Shown here: positions 11,883 through 24,000 of the stretch, in pieces | How positions within the stretch are numbered: position 1 is the first letter of the stretch | Layout of the letters: each line of letters starts with the position of its first letter | Source of the DNA: Durusdinium trenchii | Lineage: Eukaryota > Sar > Dinophyceae > Suessiales > Symbiodiniaceae | Direction: 5' to 3' | Assembly (NCBI GenBank): GCA_963970005.1 | Contig: CAXAMN010021361.1 | Location: forward strand, 4,318,895-4,382,894 | Length of the DNA stretch: 64,000 nt | Made by a program: the position numbers and the translations under genes | Notes under the pieces: generated by a model | The model's input: the letters and a program-made list of their open reading frames with translations, nothing else | Database searches by the model: none | What the model was told of the DNA's origin: nothing

Positions 11883-12309
11883 GCAACTTAGGTGTCGACA
11901 TGTTGCACGTAGGATTCTAAGGGGAAAGGGTTTGTCCTGTTTTAGAAGTTAAGAAGCGCAACTTTCGGCACCCCAGTGTATACCTACAAAAAACATATTA
12001 ATGTACATACATAACATATATATATATATAACTAATTTATAGATATAAAGAGCAACACTGGCAATACATATATATATATACACACAACTACACTAATTAC
12101 AAATGTCGGAACTACAGCATTGAGAAGAACAATTTGGAAAAAGACCATTTCCCAATTTTTGCTTTCCCATGTTGAAATTCCCCGCGATCTCATACGATCT
12201 CGGCTATTTCTTTTGCATCTTTGCACCTTTTGCGATCCGCGCTGAGGCACTGACCGATGGGGGCTCTTGGGGCAAGATTGTGCCCTTCCTGATGTCCAAG
12301 AAGCCTCAG

Positions 12310-12359
12310 TGAGTTTGACGTCCCGGCCTCGGTGGACGACGCAGTCTGCGACGCCCGAG
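12310..12359 (+). CDS. Candidate exon, unknown protein
   Basis: After CCTCAG (12309) the frame reads EFDVPASVDDAVCDAR and meets a GT donor at 12360-12361. The exon is only 50 bp but has strongly G/C-biased third positions. The frame remains open for some distance beyond, so a longer exon is possible. No family was recognised. Confidence 0.4.
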
Positions 12360-13035
12360 GTGACGATGGAACGACCGTTTCGGGTTGGAGGAAACCGGGT
12401 GGAGGATGTTCAGGTTCCGAAATTTCACACATGAGAAGCTTTTCTTGCATGCTGGGATTTCTTTCCAGTTCAGTTTCGGTGCCAAGAAAGACTCAAACCT
12501 AGAGATTTGCTCCAATCTATCGAACAGAGACGTGGATGTAGCCCACGACCTTCGCGGGAGCCCATGCCTTCCGATCCCTTTTGTTGGCCACAGCGGGCGC
12601 CAGTGGGACACAGGTGACATGAGGGGATAGTAGTCCAGACCGTATCATGTTCTGGACAAAGTAACCAAAGATGGGTTGCACATCTGCTTCAAGCCTTTTG
12701 ACATATTTTGACGTGCATCCAATTCAGATAGTATTGCAATGTCAAGAAGGAGGAAGTGCTCTCTGTGTCCCGTCACCATGAATGGTGCTGGATAGCTTGG
12801 CTGTAAAGCCCTACCCTTCCAGCTCCCTTTCTCAGAGGTAACCGGGGTGTGATTTTAGCAAATAGTATAATCTAGAGTTCCTGTTTTTGGAGGGTAGTTA
12901 CATTAGTTACCTTCTGTAGAGGTAACTGGAAGGCTAGGGTAAGATAATAGCGGGTGTGTGTCCTCTCTTGACGGGGGGAACAGCCATAGATGGTGGCTAT
13001 AGGCTTTTAACCAAATCCGGGCATGGCGTATCTTC

Positions 13036-13110
13036 CAGCGCTGGTGCAAAAGACCCGGCATCGACGACGACGCGTCTTTCGACGACGCGTTCGGATGGAT
13101 TCGAGTTCGA
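13036..13110 (+). CDS. Candidate exon, frame ambiguous
   Basis: Acceptor CTTCCAG at 13030-13036. One frame reads RWCKRPGIDDDASFDDAFGW with GC-rich third positions; two other + frames are also open. A GACGACGCG duplication lies inside. An exon is plausible, the frame uncertain, the function unknown. Confidence 0.3.
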
Positions 13111-14043
13111 AGAGCGAAGCCTTGCACACCCACGTTCCCCCCTCAAGTGGTACAGATATGGAGATGGACCGGGTGCCCAAGAGGTGGATTGGATGGCAAA
13201 GGAGGGGTGGTTGGATTGTTTGTTGGTACAGTCCTGTCGGAGCAGATAGAACAAAGAGACATCTCAACGTAGTTTCAAGTTTTTTTTTGCAATTTTCTTC
13301 CCTTCTCGCCTTTTTGATGAAGAAAGCATGCCGTGTATCTTGTGGATCATACGATTTACGGTGGGACATGAGGGCTGCGCTCACCCATCTCTGGATTGGA
13401 TAAATCCTGCACAAAAATCGGCTTTCACCTGTGATTAGCCCAGGTTCCAGGACCATCGTAGCCAGGGTTTCCACTCAGTGATGGTCATCAGGGTAGCTTT
13501 TAAGGATATCCAAAAATATGTTGACATACCATGACATACTGGGCATTTGCGAGCAAATCGCACTGCTACCACCGGGAACTCGTCACTTCCTGTTGTTCAA
13601 ATCGATACCACGCGGCATGATTTCTTGAAACAGGAGGGCCCAAAAGGTTCCCCTTGTCCCAGGGTACATGAATAGATGTCAGCAAACGAGTTGAGCTTAA
13701 CAATCACGATGTAATTCTTGAACATAGATATCCTTCAACATTCATGCAGATTCATGCAGCTACGTTACGCAACTCGCTCCACTGCTGTGCCCTGTGTCCA
13801 AAAGGCTGCACTGTGCAATTAGTGCCAAGTCAGCTAAGTCAAGGCAAGAAGGCAGAAGCACCGGGTCATGACAATATACATCAATATACCAGACAAGACA
13901 AAACCATTTGGAGGACTCTGGCAGATATGGACTGGCCGTGTTCGCTGATGAACTTGTTGACCTCATGATTTCCAGACACCAGCAAAGAAACCTTCAGCAG
14001 GTCAATCGATCAGGTCAATCGATGGAAGTAATCGACTTTCAAG

Positions 14044-14877
14044 TTGAGTAAGCCAGAGTCAAGGAGAGGCATTCGGATCGACATACATGGACACAGACTT
14101 GTTGCCCAAGCTTCATGGCAGAGAGATTTTGACACGTTTTTTCCACCTCCCAACTGGTCGGAATCTCTCGACTTCGGCCACAGCCACGGGCGCCCCGAGA
14201 AAAACGTGCAGGCCGTGCTCGCCTTTTTGAGAGTTGAAGCAGCCACAAGGCTTTCGCCCTTTTCTCTGAAAGTAGCAAAAAACCCGTTTCATCGAAACCC
14301 TCGACCTCTTCGAAGAACCACAACGTTTTCGAGAAAAATCAACGCTTTGGATGGCGCCCATGAGCGATGTGAAGTACAAGACGCGCCTCTTTTGAAGCAC
14401 GATGGGCTGGGGAAAATCATGCCTGTGTTGATGCCGAGGAGATGTTCTTACGAATTCAGAGATCCCAACAGTTTCCTTGAGGGGATTCTCCGGAATAGTT
14501 TATTAATTCATATTAATTCACATTCAGAGTGGAAAGGAAGAGTTTGCCTCAAGTCTGTATCAGAGGCTCGCGAGGAATCTTTGAAGAACATAAATGTGCT
14601 TCTTGCACAATCATTGCTGAAAGTCTACAAGCACCGACGCTTCAATGGATTCAAAATGGCTGAGAGAGAGAGAGAGAGAGAGGGGGTGCACTTGTGTATG
14701 GATGGTGTGGAGTTCCAGTTCCTTTGCTTCCCTGTAGTCTTCATAATCTTGGAGCCTTCATCGGTGTTACTACGAAAAACTCACAGGACTGCAGGGAAGG
14801 GATCTCCCCAACCTCCAGTTCAGTGCTGCCTGCCTCATCACCCAAGCACCACTGAAAACAAGCAACACGTCCCTTGA
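14044..14877 (+). other. 277-codon open frame, probably not a gene
   Basis: This is the longest uninterrupted + frame of the window. It crosses a (GA)n microsatellite (14661-14682), shows no motif and no coding-like codon bias, and large minus-strand frames overlap its first half. Most likely a chance or repeat-derived frame just upstream of the enoyl-CoA hydratase gene. Confidence 0.2.
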
Positions 14878-15013
14878 GCCCTAGAGGTTACATCTACACA
14901 ACACGTTCTGCTTCTTGTCCACCCGTCTTGTGGGTGGACATCCGACCCCAATGCAATCCGACACATCCACCGAGCTAGCGGGACCGACCCCATCCGACCC
15001 GTTTGTTGCTGAG

Positions 15014-15094
15014 GATTCAGCTGGATCTCCGGGAGGGCGTTTGCACGGCGACGATGGATGCGGGAGATCAAGGCCAAGTGAATCTGATGACCGG
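15014..15094 (+). CDS. Enoyl-CoA hydratase-like exon 1
   Basis: The frame reads IQLDLREGVCTATMDAGDQG then QVNLMT, matching the first strand and turn of crotonase-fold enzymes of the GDQG..NL type. AG at 15012-15013 is a possible acceptor, so an upstream exon with the start codon may exist. A GA donor at 15095 leaves two bases, which fit the one-base overhang at 15396. Confidence 0.7.
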
Positions 15095-18000
15095 GACGCT
15101 CGGCGGGAAAACAGACCCAGACTGGGTCCGCCAGTGGGGCATTCAGGATCTCAGATCTTGTTCAGGATTGGGTCCTTTTTTTACATCCCTCCAACAATCA
15201 TGGAAGCTGACCACGACACCTAGGAATCTTACAGAAATCTTATATAATCTTATAGAATAACCTATAGAGGAAACTTTTTTTTTTTTTTTCAGGGGTCCAC
15301 GTTCCACGTCCATGTTTGTTTCAGGGATTCAGGGAGTGTATCTTATCAATATTATTTTCCTGACCAATTACTATGTCTGCAAAGAGCTGCCCTAGGAAGC
15401 TCTTCAAAGAGTTTGGCGACATGGTGAAGCGCGTGGCGCGCGATGACCAGATCCGCGTGCTGGTGGTGAAATCGGCCAACGAGCCTCGGCCGTTTTTTTT
15501 CTTTTTTTCGGAAGAGCAATTGACCCATGTCAATGGCACCACCCGTCTGTATACTGAAATATGTTTACTTTGGGTCTGTCCTATTACCTGTAACAGGCAC
15601 TAAACAGTTATCACTTTTTTGAACAAGGCCTGCAAACTAACCATCATCATCCACTGGGCCCTTGTATTAGGATAGACCCAATGTTTACTTTCAAGAGTAT
15701 TTATATATTTATATTTCTCGACATATGGCTCATTGAAGGCAGACATTTTGCATAATAATATGATCACATCGTTTCATATGTCACCTCATCCGTCCGTCGA
15801 TTTCATCTCTTTTGGGCGCCCCACGTCGAATCCGGTCGCCGAGTTCCGTCGGTCCGCGACGGAAGAAGTGTCGTCGTGGGCGGCCGCCGCCGACGTTTCC
15901 GGAGGATGGTCTGAGCGTAAAGAAGGGATGGTCCGAGTGGCTTCAGAGTAGATTCTAGGGCACCCAGTTACTCCGTGGTAAAAGTAGATGGCCCTGATTT
16001 CTGAATTGAGCCATCTACCTAGGCGTGTCATTTTGAGGGGGGTTCCAAATCTGTTGATGGCACAGCTATAACAATGCGCCATCTACATAGATAGTGACCC
16101 TCACTGCCATCAAAGGAGATTAGTCTGCAATTATGTTTTTTGCACGTTCAATTTTTTTTCGGGTGTTACGCCTTATTCTGCAAAAAATTGATGATAAAAT
16201 AGATGGCTCCTTAAGCCCGTTGGAGCCATAAATGCTGTATTGCAACCCTTGATTGTGCCCCACCATCTTTGCCCATGAGCAGCGTTCAAGGTCAAGCTTG
16301 TGGAATGGGGCTTGTTCAAGTTCAAGCTTGTTCTAATCAAATATGCCTTTAATGAGCGCATCACAGAACTACACAGTATTCAATGTCGCTACATTGTCGG
16401 CACAATATGTGAATATTGTACACGTTTCTTTGGGCATAGGCTGAACTGCAATGTCTGGATTTCAATCCTTGATTGTGCTTTGCGCCATCTACTTCTACAT
16501 ATATTCCATAATCTCCCCAACAACCTGCTTTGCGCCATCTACTTCTCATAGGGACCATTGAAATACAGGACCAGGGGAAGGCAAAGGATAAGCGAAAGAA
16601 AGGAAACCACAGGATAGGAAAAGAAAGGGAAAGGGCATGAAAGGAGAGGGAATGAAGACATTTAGGAAAGAAAAGAAAATGAGAGGAGAAGGTAAGGAGA
16701 GTAGAGGAGAGGTTGCGCCATCTACTTCTCACAGGAACCCCTGAAATACAGGACCCGGGGAAGGTCAAGCAGAACTGAATGAAAAGAAACACCAGGAAAG
16801 GAAAGCAAAGGGCAAGGGCATGAAAGGAGAGAGACCGGTTAGTAACGGTTAGACTATCTAATTGCTCAACCATCATTACTGTAACCATTACGGTACTGTA
16901 TCACCTTTCACTCCAGGATTGCGCCATCTATTAATGTGCACCGTTCTTACAATAGGTCAATGGAGATTGAAGTGCAAGTGCAGCGAAAGGGAAGGGAAAG
17001 GCAAGGTCAACAAACCAAGGGCGAGGAAAGGAAACAAATAAAGGGAGACGACAGGAAAGAGAAAGAAACAACAGGAAAGAAAGCAAAGGGGAGGAAAGGT
17101 AAAGGAGAAGTGCAGGAAAGGAAGCAAAAGGATAACGATCAGACACAGAAGGTCAAAGGACATGAGAGGAGAGGGAAAGGAGACAGAGGGATAAAAGACG
17201 ATAAGGTATGTAGAGTTGCGCCATCTATTCTGACAGGAACCACTGAAATAAGGCGTGATAACCAGAAAAAGGCGTGGCATCATCGCCTAAAATTGGTCTG
17301 CTCCCCCTAACCTGGGCGTGTCTCCGAAGGGCCCTGTCGGTGCCATCTACTCGCCCTTTTCTGTTTCGCGCCGTGCCATCTACTTTGGCCCCGGTGTAAA
17401 GATGTTTGACATAGCCACAGGGGTCATTTGTTCCATCTAGATTTGGCAATGACAAGAACAAGCTCTGGAGATCGGGGTAGTTGCCTTTTTGACATACGAG
17501 AATAGCGGGAAAAGTCACTGGTTGGTCACGGTCGTGGCTGGTCACGGGTCACTTCTTGTGGTGACCTCGTGAAGCTCCAGAAGTACTGTGGCTGGACAGA
17601 CGACGTAAGCATGGCTTGTTCCGAGACAGCTGTGAAACATTCACTACCCAAATCTTCCATGTATGCAACTATGGCCTACATTCACCACCAAAAACCACCA
17701 AATGTAGGCCATGTTTGCATACATGGAGCGTCTGGGCTATAAAAGATACTATAATATGATAGGCCAATGATATAGTCTGATCGGTCACCGCGATTTGTTT
17801 TCGCCGTTTTGAAGTCACCGTGATCGACAGTAAAGAGATGTCCTTGTACTGATTCTCGAAATTGCTTGAGTGATAGGAACCTCGGACGCAAGTGGAATGA
17901 ACAAATCCCTCGTCAAAGTCGGAAGGTGGACACAGCTTCGTGTGGTTAACCCATCTTGAAACAGGACGAATCCAAGTTCATGCTTAGGAGCATTTCTGGT

Positions 18001-21000
18001 TGGCGCATTTGGACGTGAACGCCATTCTGAATGAGCCAAACCCACCACACGAACGAGGAGAGGTGCTGCCCCTTGGCAGCTTTCGATCTGTTGGAAGGTC
18101 GTTTTGGATGAGGGATTTTTTTGAAATGGCACAGCTTTTGGATCCCGTTAGGATCATTTTCTAAGACAGACACATGACCAGAAAGGCTGCAATTCAGTCA
18201 TTGGCCCACATGGTGGGTCCCTTTTTGGCGGTTACTTCGGCAAGTAGACCTTTCTACGGATGGGTCGACACAGTCGTTTTGGGGGATTGAACAGGGTGGA
18301 AAATGCCAGGAGCTTTTCTTATAGGGCATCCCCCCCCGGAGTTTCTTCCCCCCACCCATGCCGAAATATGCCTGAATGTGCGCAAGAAGCTAGACTATGG
18401 ACCCAGAATGGCAAGGACACATCCCCATCTCCACCACATATTTTATATTCTGATCCATCTTCTTTTCTTCTTTTGCTCGTGATCCTGGTGACGTGGTTTT
18501 GGACGTTGGACAGTGGCCGTCGGACCCAGGAATGAGTGGCATTCCAACATGGAGATTCTCCGGAACATGCCCAAGGCACGTCCGGGGCCCGGTGAACCCG
18601 AGGGTGTCCGACCCGTGCACCATGGAGCGAGGTTGGACTGACACCAGGGAGGGAAACCCAAGGTCTCCGAGCTTGGACCCAAAGCCATTTCAGACATTCA
18701 TTCATTTGAGGTTCCTTTTGGGACTTGGGCCTTCTGAATTCGTTGCACTCAACGAAGTTGCACTCGAAACAGTACAACGTGAGCACGATGTTTTGTGAGG
18801 CCCTTTCTATTTGGATTTCACGGACAAACCCCCACGTCCTTCTCAGAACCGAGCGCCCCTCAATGGGACCACGCTGACGACCTGTGATCTAGTAGAAGAT
18901 CCTTGAGGTACTCCTGTTAGCGCTCAAAAACCGGGTCTTGGTGACCCTTGAAGTGTTTGGTCAATCGAGTTGTCAATATTGGTGACCCTTTAGAAGCAGC
19001 TGGAAGACCATGGTGACCCTTTTGCTCCTGTCCGAAAGGCACCTCCTCATGTGAGACGTAGATTTTCTCGTTTGAGGCCACCATTGCTGTGCTGGCTGGC
19101 CGGGTAGGTGGAGGAGGCCATGAGTTCGCCTTGAGCCTTGACGACCTACTGGGCCAGACCTTTTTGCACGTCGGTGGGTGGGACTGCCAGTCGATGGGAG
19201 CATGTTGGCAACAGTGATGAGTAGGGAGTTAAAAATGGAGCAGGTCAACAAGCCAATTTCCATTCCGGTTTCGCTTTTTGGTCTCCCTTCCCTGTTGCAC
19301 GTTTTTTGCGCTGCTACCACACAGTTGTGGGAACAGGTTGCCGCCGTGCTAAAGCAGCTCTGTGTGTCTTGAGCCCATTGGTTAGATGGGAGTTCTCGGC
19401 GTAATTGTTTGCACTTTCTCTATTGAATTCGATGGCACCGTTCGCTTGGACCTGCCTGGCGTAATTTGTTGAAGCTGACATGAGTCAATGAGCCTCCAGA
19501 TTCGTCCATTCCTCCAGGCTAGGCATCCGAGGCATGAGCCTCATGAGCCCTGTTTTTTTTCCCCGAATTCATCATGCCCAGAAACTGGACTTTCCTTGGA
19601 CGTTTGCGACATGTCGCAAGCATGTATTGGCCAAGCTCCACAGAGACGCCTGTTTTCCTTTTCAAGAGAACCACCTCGCTTTTCTTTGCCTGAATCAGAT
19701 TGGCATGAAATTCACAAGATTATCCTAGATGCATAGAGTTCCACGTTCTTGGGTCCAACTTCTCCTGCGCCTTCTCAACCTTTTTTCCGAGGGTGTGTTT
19801 AATGAAGGGTTGGCATTACATAATACAGTACTCCGTGACCGTGGGTATTGTTAGCTGGCGCCAATTGTACAGACAGTGACAGTCAGTGAATACTTGGAAC
19901 GTCCGTCTTCTCAAGTAGCTGTCAGTCTTCTCAAGTTTCACAGCGAAAAACATGGAGTTTGTATGAGTTTGTAGACTTCTTCCTCTTGAGGAACTTTGAC
20001 ATGAGATTTGGCCTCTATGACAAAACCAAGATTTGCTCCTTGGCCTTCCTGCGCGGCTTCGCGTTCCATCGCGTGCCCATCGGCTGTTCCGGAGAAGAGA
20101 GTTCTTGGCTTTTCGCCGAGTTCTGCGCGGGGGTCATCAGAGAAAGACGGGGGTCATCAGCTCGTTACACTGCCTTGATCGGCCCGGGGAAGGACGCGAA
20201 ATAGGTTTTTCTTCTGTGTATAGTGTATACTGTATGAAAGAACCAAACTGATGGTGAATCCTTCGAAGGGCAATAGTCCAAAAGCACCTCAACTTGTGAT
20301 GAACGTCTTGGTTCGACGCTGATATGGCGGTTTGGATGGACTCCAGGGCCTGACGTCAGCCTTCTTTGCCGGACGGAGAAGCTTTGCCGTAAGCACCTGG
20401 ACACAGGTGTGCTACTGTGAACGGCAGCTGAGATGAGTAGTATCCAACTACATGACCAATTCTTTCAGCGTCAAACCGAGTCAAACCTATCCAATCGCCA
20501 GGGCGTTATACGACATTATACGCTAGCACGGATGTCACAGCATTGCCCAAAAAGGGGCTTCAGGTCGAAAGATGCTGTTGACCAGTTCTTGACTGCCAGA
20601 CTGCTAGAGGGGGACCCTCAGAATCCATTCGGGCACCATCCACTAAGACTGATTAAGCAGGTTCGGTCCATCAACACTCGGAGTGACACATTGTCCAATC
20701 TTTGGCCTTTCAGTTGAGCCTCAGACCCATCAGACCCCAGACTGCCTTACAACAATCATCAACAATCATTCGGATAGACCTGGAAGGATCTACCATGGTG
20801 ACTCCAAGCCCTCAGCCTCTTTCACTTGACCTCGCGCGAGGTCAAATGGAAGTTCCTCTGGGCATCATCCCCGGCGGCGGCGCGTGTGTGAATTTGCGGC
20901 GGCTTTTGGGCGCCGGGAGAGCCATGGAGGCGCCCCAGCCGGGCGGTGGACCACGGTAGCCGCCCCGTCAAGGACTCGAAGAGGACGAAGACCCAGATTT

Positions 21001-24000
21001 CGTGTTCTCTTCCAGGAGATAGTAGACTGATAGTTAGATATGCTGGATCAGTGAAAGTAGCTAAGTAGATGAATTACTGAGTTGCTTGCCAGCTGTAAGG
21101 TATCAGCGAAAAGAATCGCAGCGTCGAGAAAGAGGCCTGGTGTCTCTTCGTTGTGAAACATGCTCCAGTCATCTCGGCCCCTTCGAAAAAGCAGGACCAT
21201 TTTGAGGCTCTAGGGATCTCTAGGGTGAAATGGCTGTTTGCCAGCCAGAACCTTTTTCATCCACCATTGGATGGGCGTTGGACGAACCCACTGATCCACC
21301 TCGAGAGTGTGCATGATATTGCGTGAAGATCACCGTATGCCCATGCTCTTGGCGTCCATTCATGAGGACCCTCACCGTTGTATACGCATTTCCCTTCAAG
21401 AACTGCTCCTTTGATTTGGCTCATTGTATGAATGTGTTGACTTCATTTCAGGTACCCAGTGTGGAGTCACTGCACTAGAAGGTTAGGCGGATTCCCCTGT
21501 CTTGCTTCAGACCCAGCTCCTTCCGGAGGTCATTTTGTCTGGAGATGACATTGAAGCAGAGCAAGCCGAGCGATGGGGCTTCTTGCCAGTGATGGGGTCA
21601 GAAACGTAGACTTCCAGACTCGATCCCATGAACTCCGTATGACATGACATGGGCTATCCGTAGGACATGGTGGAAGGCATGTAAGGCATGTAAGATGGTT
21701 CGCTGATCCCCAGCATCTTGGCGGACTCACAACGACCAATCAGGGCACAGATTGACCTTCAAATTCCTGATTTCTGGACCTGCCAACAGACCGAAGCTTG
21801 TTCAGGATGTCCAGGCAGAACTGGGTCGTCCATGCCCAAAAGACCCTTCAGAACTATTCAGAAGGCCTTTGAAAAGATGGATCTGTTGGAAGGAGGCAAC
21901 TCTCCCAAATCCCCAGCCACAACCTGCTGTATTGCCTGTCTTTTTTGTGATGGTTTTGAATGGACGCAGACGCAGACCTCTGTTCAGCCAGAAGCAACCA
22001 AAGGACATCATCAAAGGACCAGCATCAAAAGACCAACCCCTGTCCAACAACTTTCGAAAGATAATCAAACAACGAGCATACATATTCATATATTTCTGAA
22101 ATGTGTTTTGGTATAGTGTTTTGTTATGTCTTGACCCTTGGCAACATGACATCTTTGACCACCAGTTCCTCACTTCCAGGCTTGCTGAATCGCTGCTTCA
22201 AGGATCGTGAGCAGCTGGAGGTCCCTTGGCTGGCGCAAAGCCTCAAGCAAAACACACGTGGCTGAATCGAATGAGTTGGTGAGCAGCATTTCAAATCCTT
22301 ACCATTCGAGATCGTTTGGAAAATGGTGGACCCCATTAAAACCCATTAAAACAAGCGTCAACAAACCCAACATGAGTTGACCAACTGGTTCCGCTTCGCC
22401 CGACCGAGCCAGACCGAGCCGTTTGTGGCGTGGAGATGGGACCCGCTAGCGCTGGTTCGGGGCAGCCATGGAAGTACTGTTATGAAGAACTGTAACATGT
22501 AACATCATATAACATATGACTATGACTGTATGACTATGTATAACCGTGACAAAGGTGGTGAGTAGTGACCCGTCTGAGAAAGATACTTTGATATAGCAAG
22601 CCCCTTTCTACCGTTTGGAGGCTCAGTTTCCCAACAGATTCCTCCAGCGCTGGAACCATCCCAGCTCCGTTAGGGTCGGACACATGTCACCAAAAGGCCA
22701 GGCCTTTTATCCACTCAGGAACCAATGATTTACAATGATTTACCTGGTCTATGAGTCGAAGGAAGACTAAGGAAGACAAGAAACAAAAGGACAACTGTCT
22801 GAGGGTCTACAGAACAAAAAGTAAAACAATCACTATGGTGTTTGTCTGTTTGCCTTTTTGTCCATCCCCGACCCCTCCACTCCGACTTCAACGCCCAGGC
22901 GCACGTGGCGCGCTTGGCGCAGCGCCTGGCGCAGTGGCCCAGCGAGGCCGTGCGCTGCGCCAAGGCGTCGGTCCTGGCGGCCGAGCGAATGCCTCACACC
23001 GAGGACGGAGTGATCGGTCCGGGGGCGGCCGAGGAGGGAGTGATCGGTTCCGGGGAGCGGATCGGTCCGGGGGGGTGATGGAGATAGGATGGATAGAAGG
23101 TGATAGAAGACTTCACTTCTCGATCTTAGAGTTTTTTTTGATGCGCAACAGCTGGTGAGGAGGGTGTTTGTATGTGTTAACGTTCAACTTTTCCTTTAGG
23201 ATAGCTTGAACCTAGACCCCTAACTAGGCGATGTTTCGCCTCGTCAGCCAGGTCCCTGGGATCCCATTACAGCGTTGCTTGTTTGGCCGAAATGCTTTAC
23301 TTTCAGGATGTGGTTTGCGGTTGGTTTTTGCAGTCCGAGCGGTTCGCAGAAGTCTGTCTTGTGGGCTTCTGACCGCAAATGCTATTTGGAGCTATTTGGG
23401 TTTTATGGCTGTGTATAAAATTATCTGAATACATCAATAATGCTGTATTTGTTTTCGTAGGATGGAATAGGTATATATATATATACCGTATACTGATCAT
23501 GTACAAGAGGCAACTGGAATGGTGGGGAAGAGAACATGAAGAAAGTCATCCTGCCCAGAATTTTCATTGGATCTTCATGGTTGCTTCAAAATGGCAGCCT
23601 TACTTAGCCCAAAGATCAGATACTACCCTGCTTCACCGGGAGTCGAATGAAGAAGACGAGGGAAGCAGCAAAACGACAAGATCGAGCCTCCACGTGCCAT
23701 TTCGAAGGTCGACCAAAAAGGTGGAAACAAACACTGACTGGTGGTTTGGTACAGGCATGTACTGTACAGGCATGTACAGGGCAGTTTTCACTGCCTCCCA
23801 AGAAGAGATGGGGCCAGATCCATCATGCTCTTCAGCGGTCGCAGTCAGACGACGAGTCGGGGTGGAGACGGCGAAACCCGCGGTCCGCGTGGAGTCGGGA
23901 CAAGGCGCTCAAGGAAAACCTGATGCTCTTCTACCGATCCCTTCGAGGCCCTGAGGTGCCACCGGTTTTTTCACCGTTTTCGGTTCAACGGTTGATGGGT

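Noticed and set aside
13590-13620. GTTCAAATCG as a tRNA T-loop
   Set aside because: No acceptor stem, D-arm or anticodon arm can be placed around it.
14044-14877. 277-codon + frame as a gene
   Set aside because: No motif, average codon use, crosses a GA microsatellite, and is overlapped by large minus frames.
16931-17310. Charged + and Leu/Phe-rich - frames as proteins
   Set aside because: Translation of AGGAAAGG repeats inside an intron.
20033-20204. Frames after exon 5 of the hydratase as coding
   Set aside because: Family similarity ends at KTKI; the following GC-rich frames carry a GGGGGTCATCAG duplication and match nothing.
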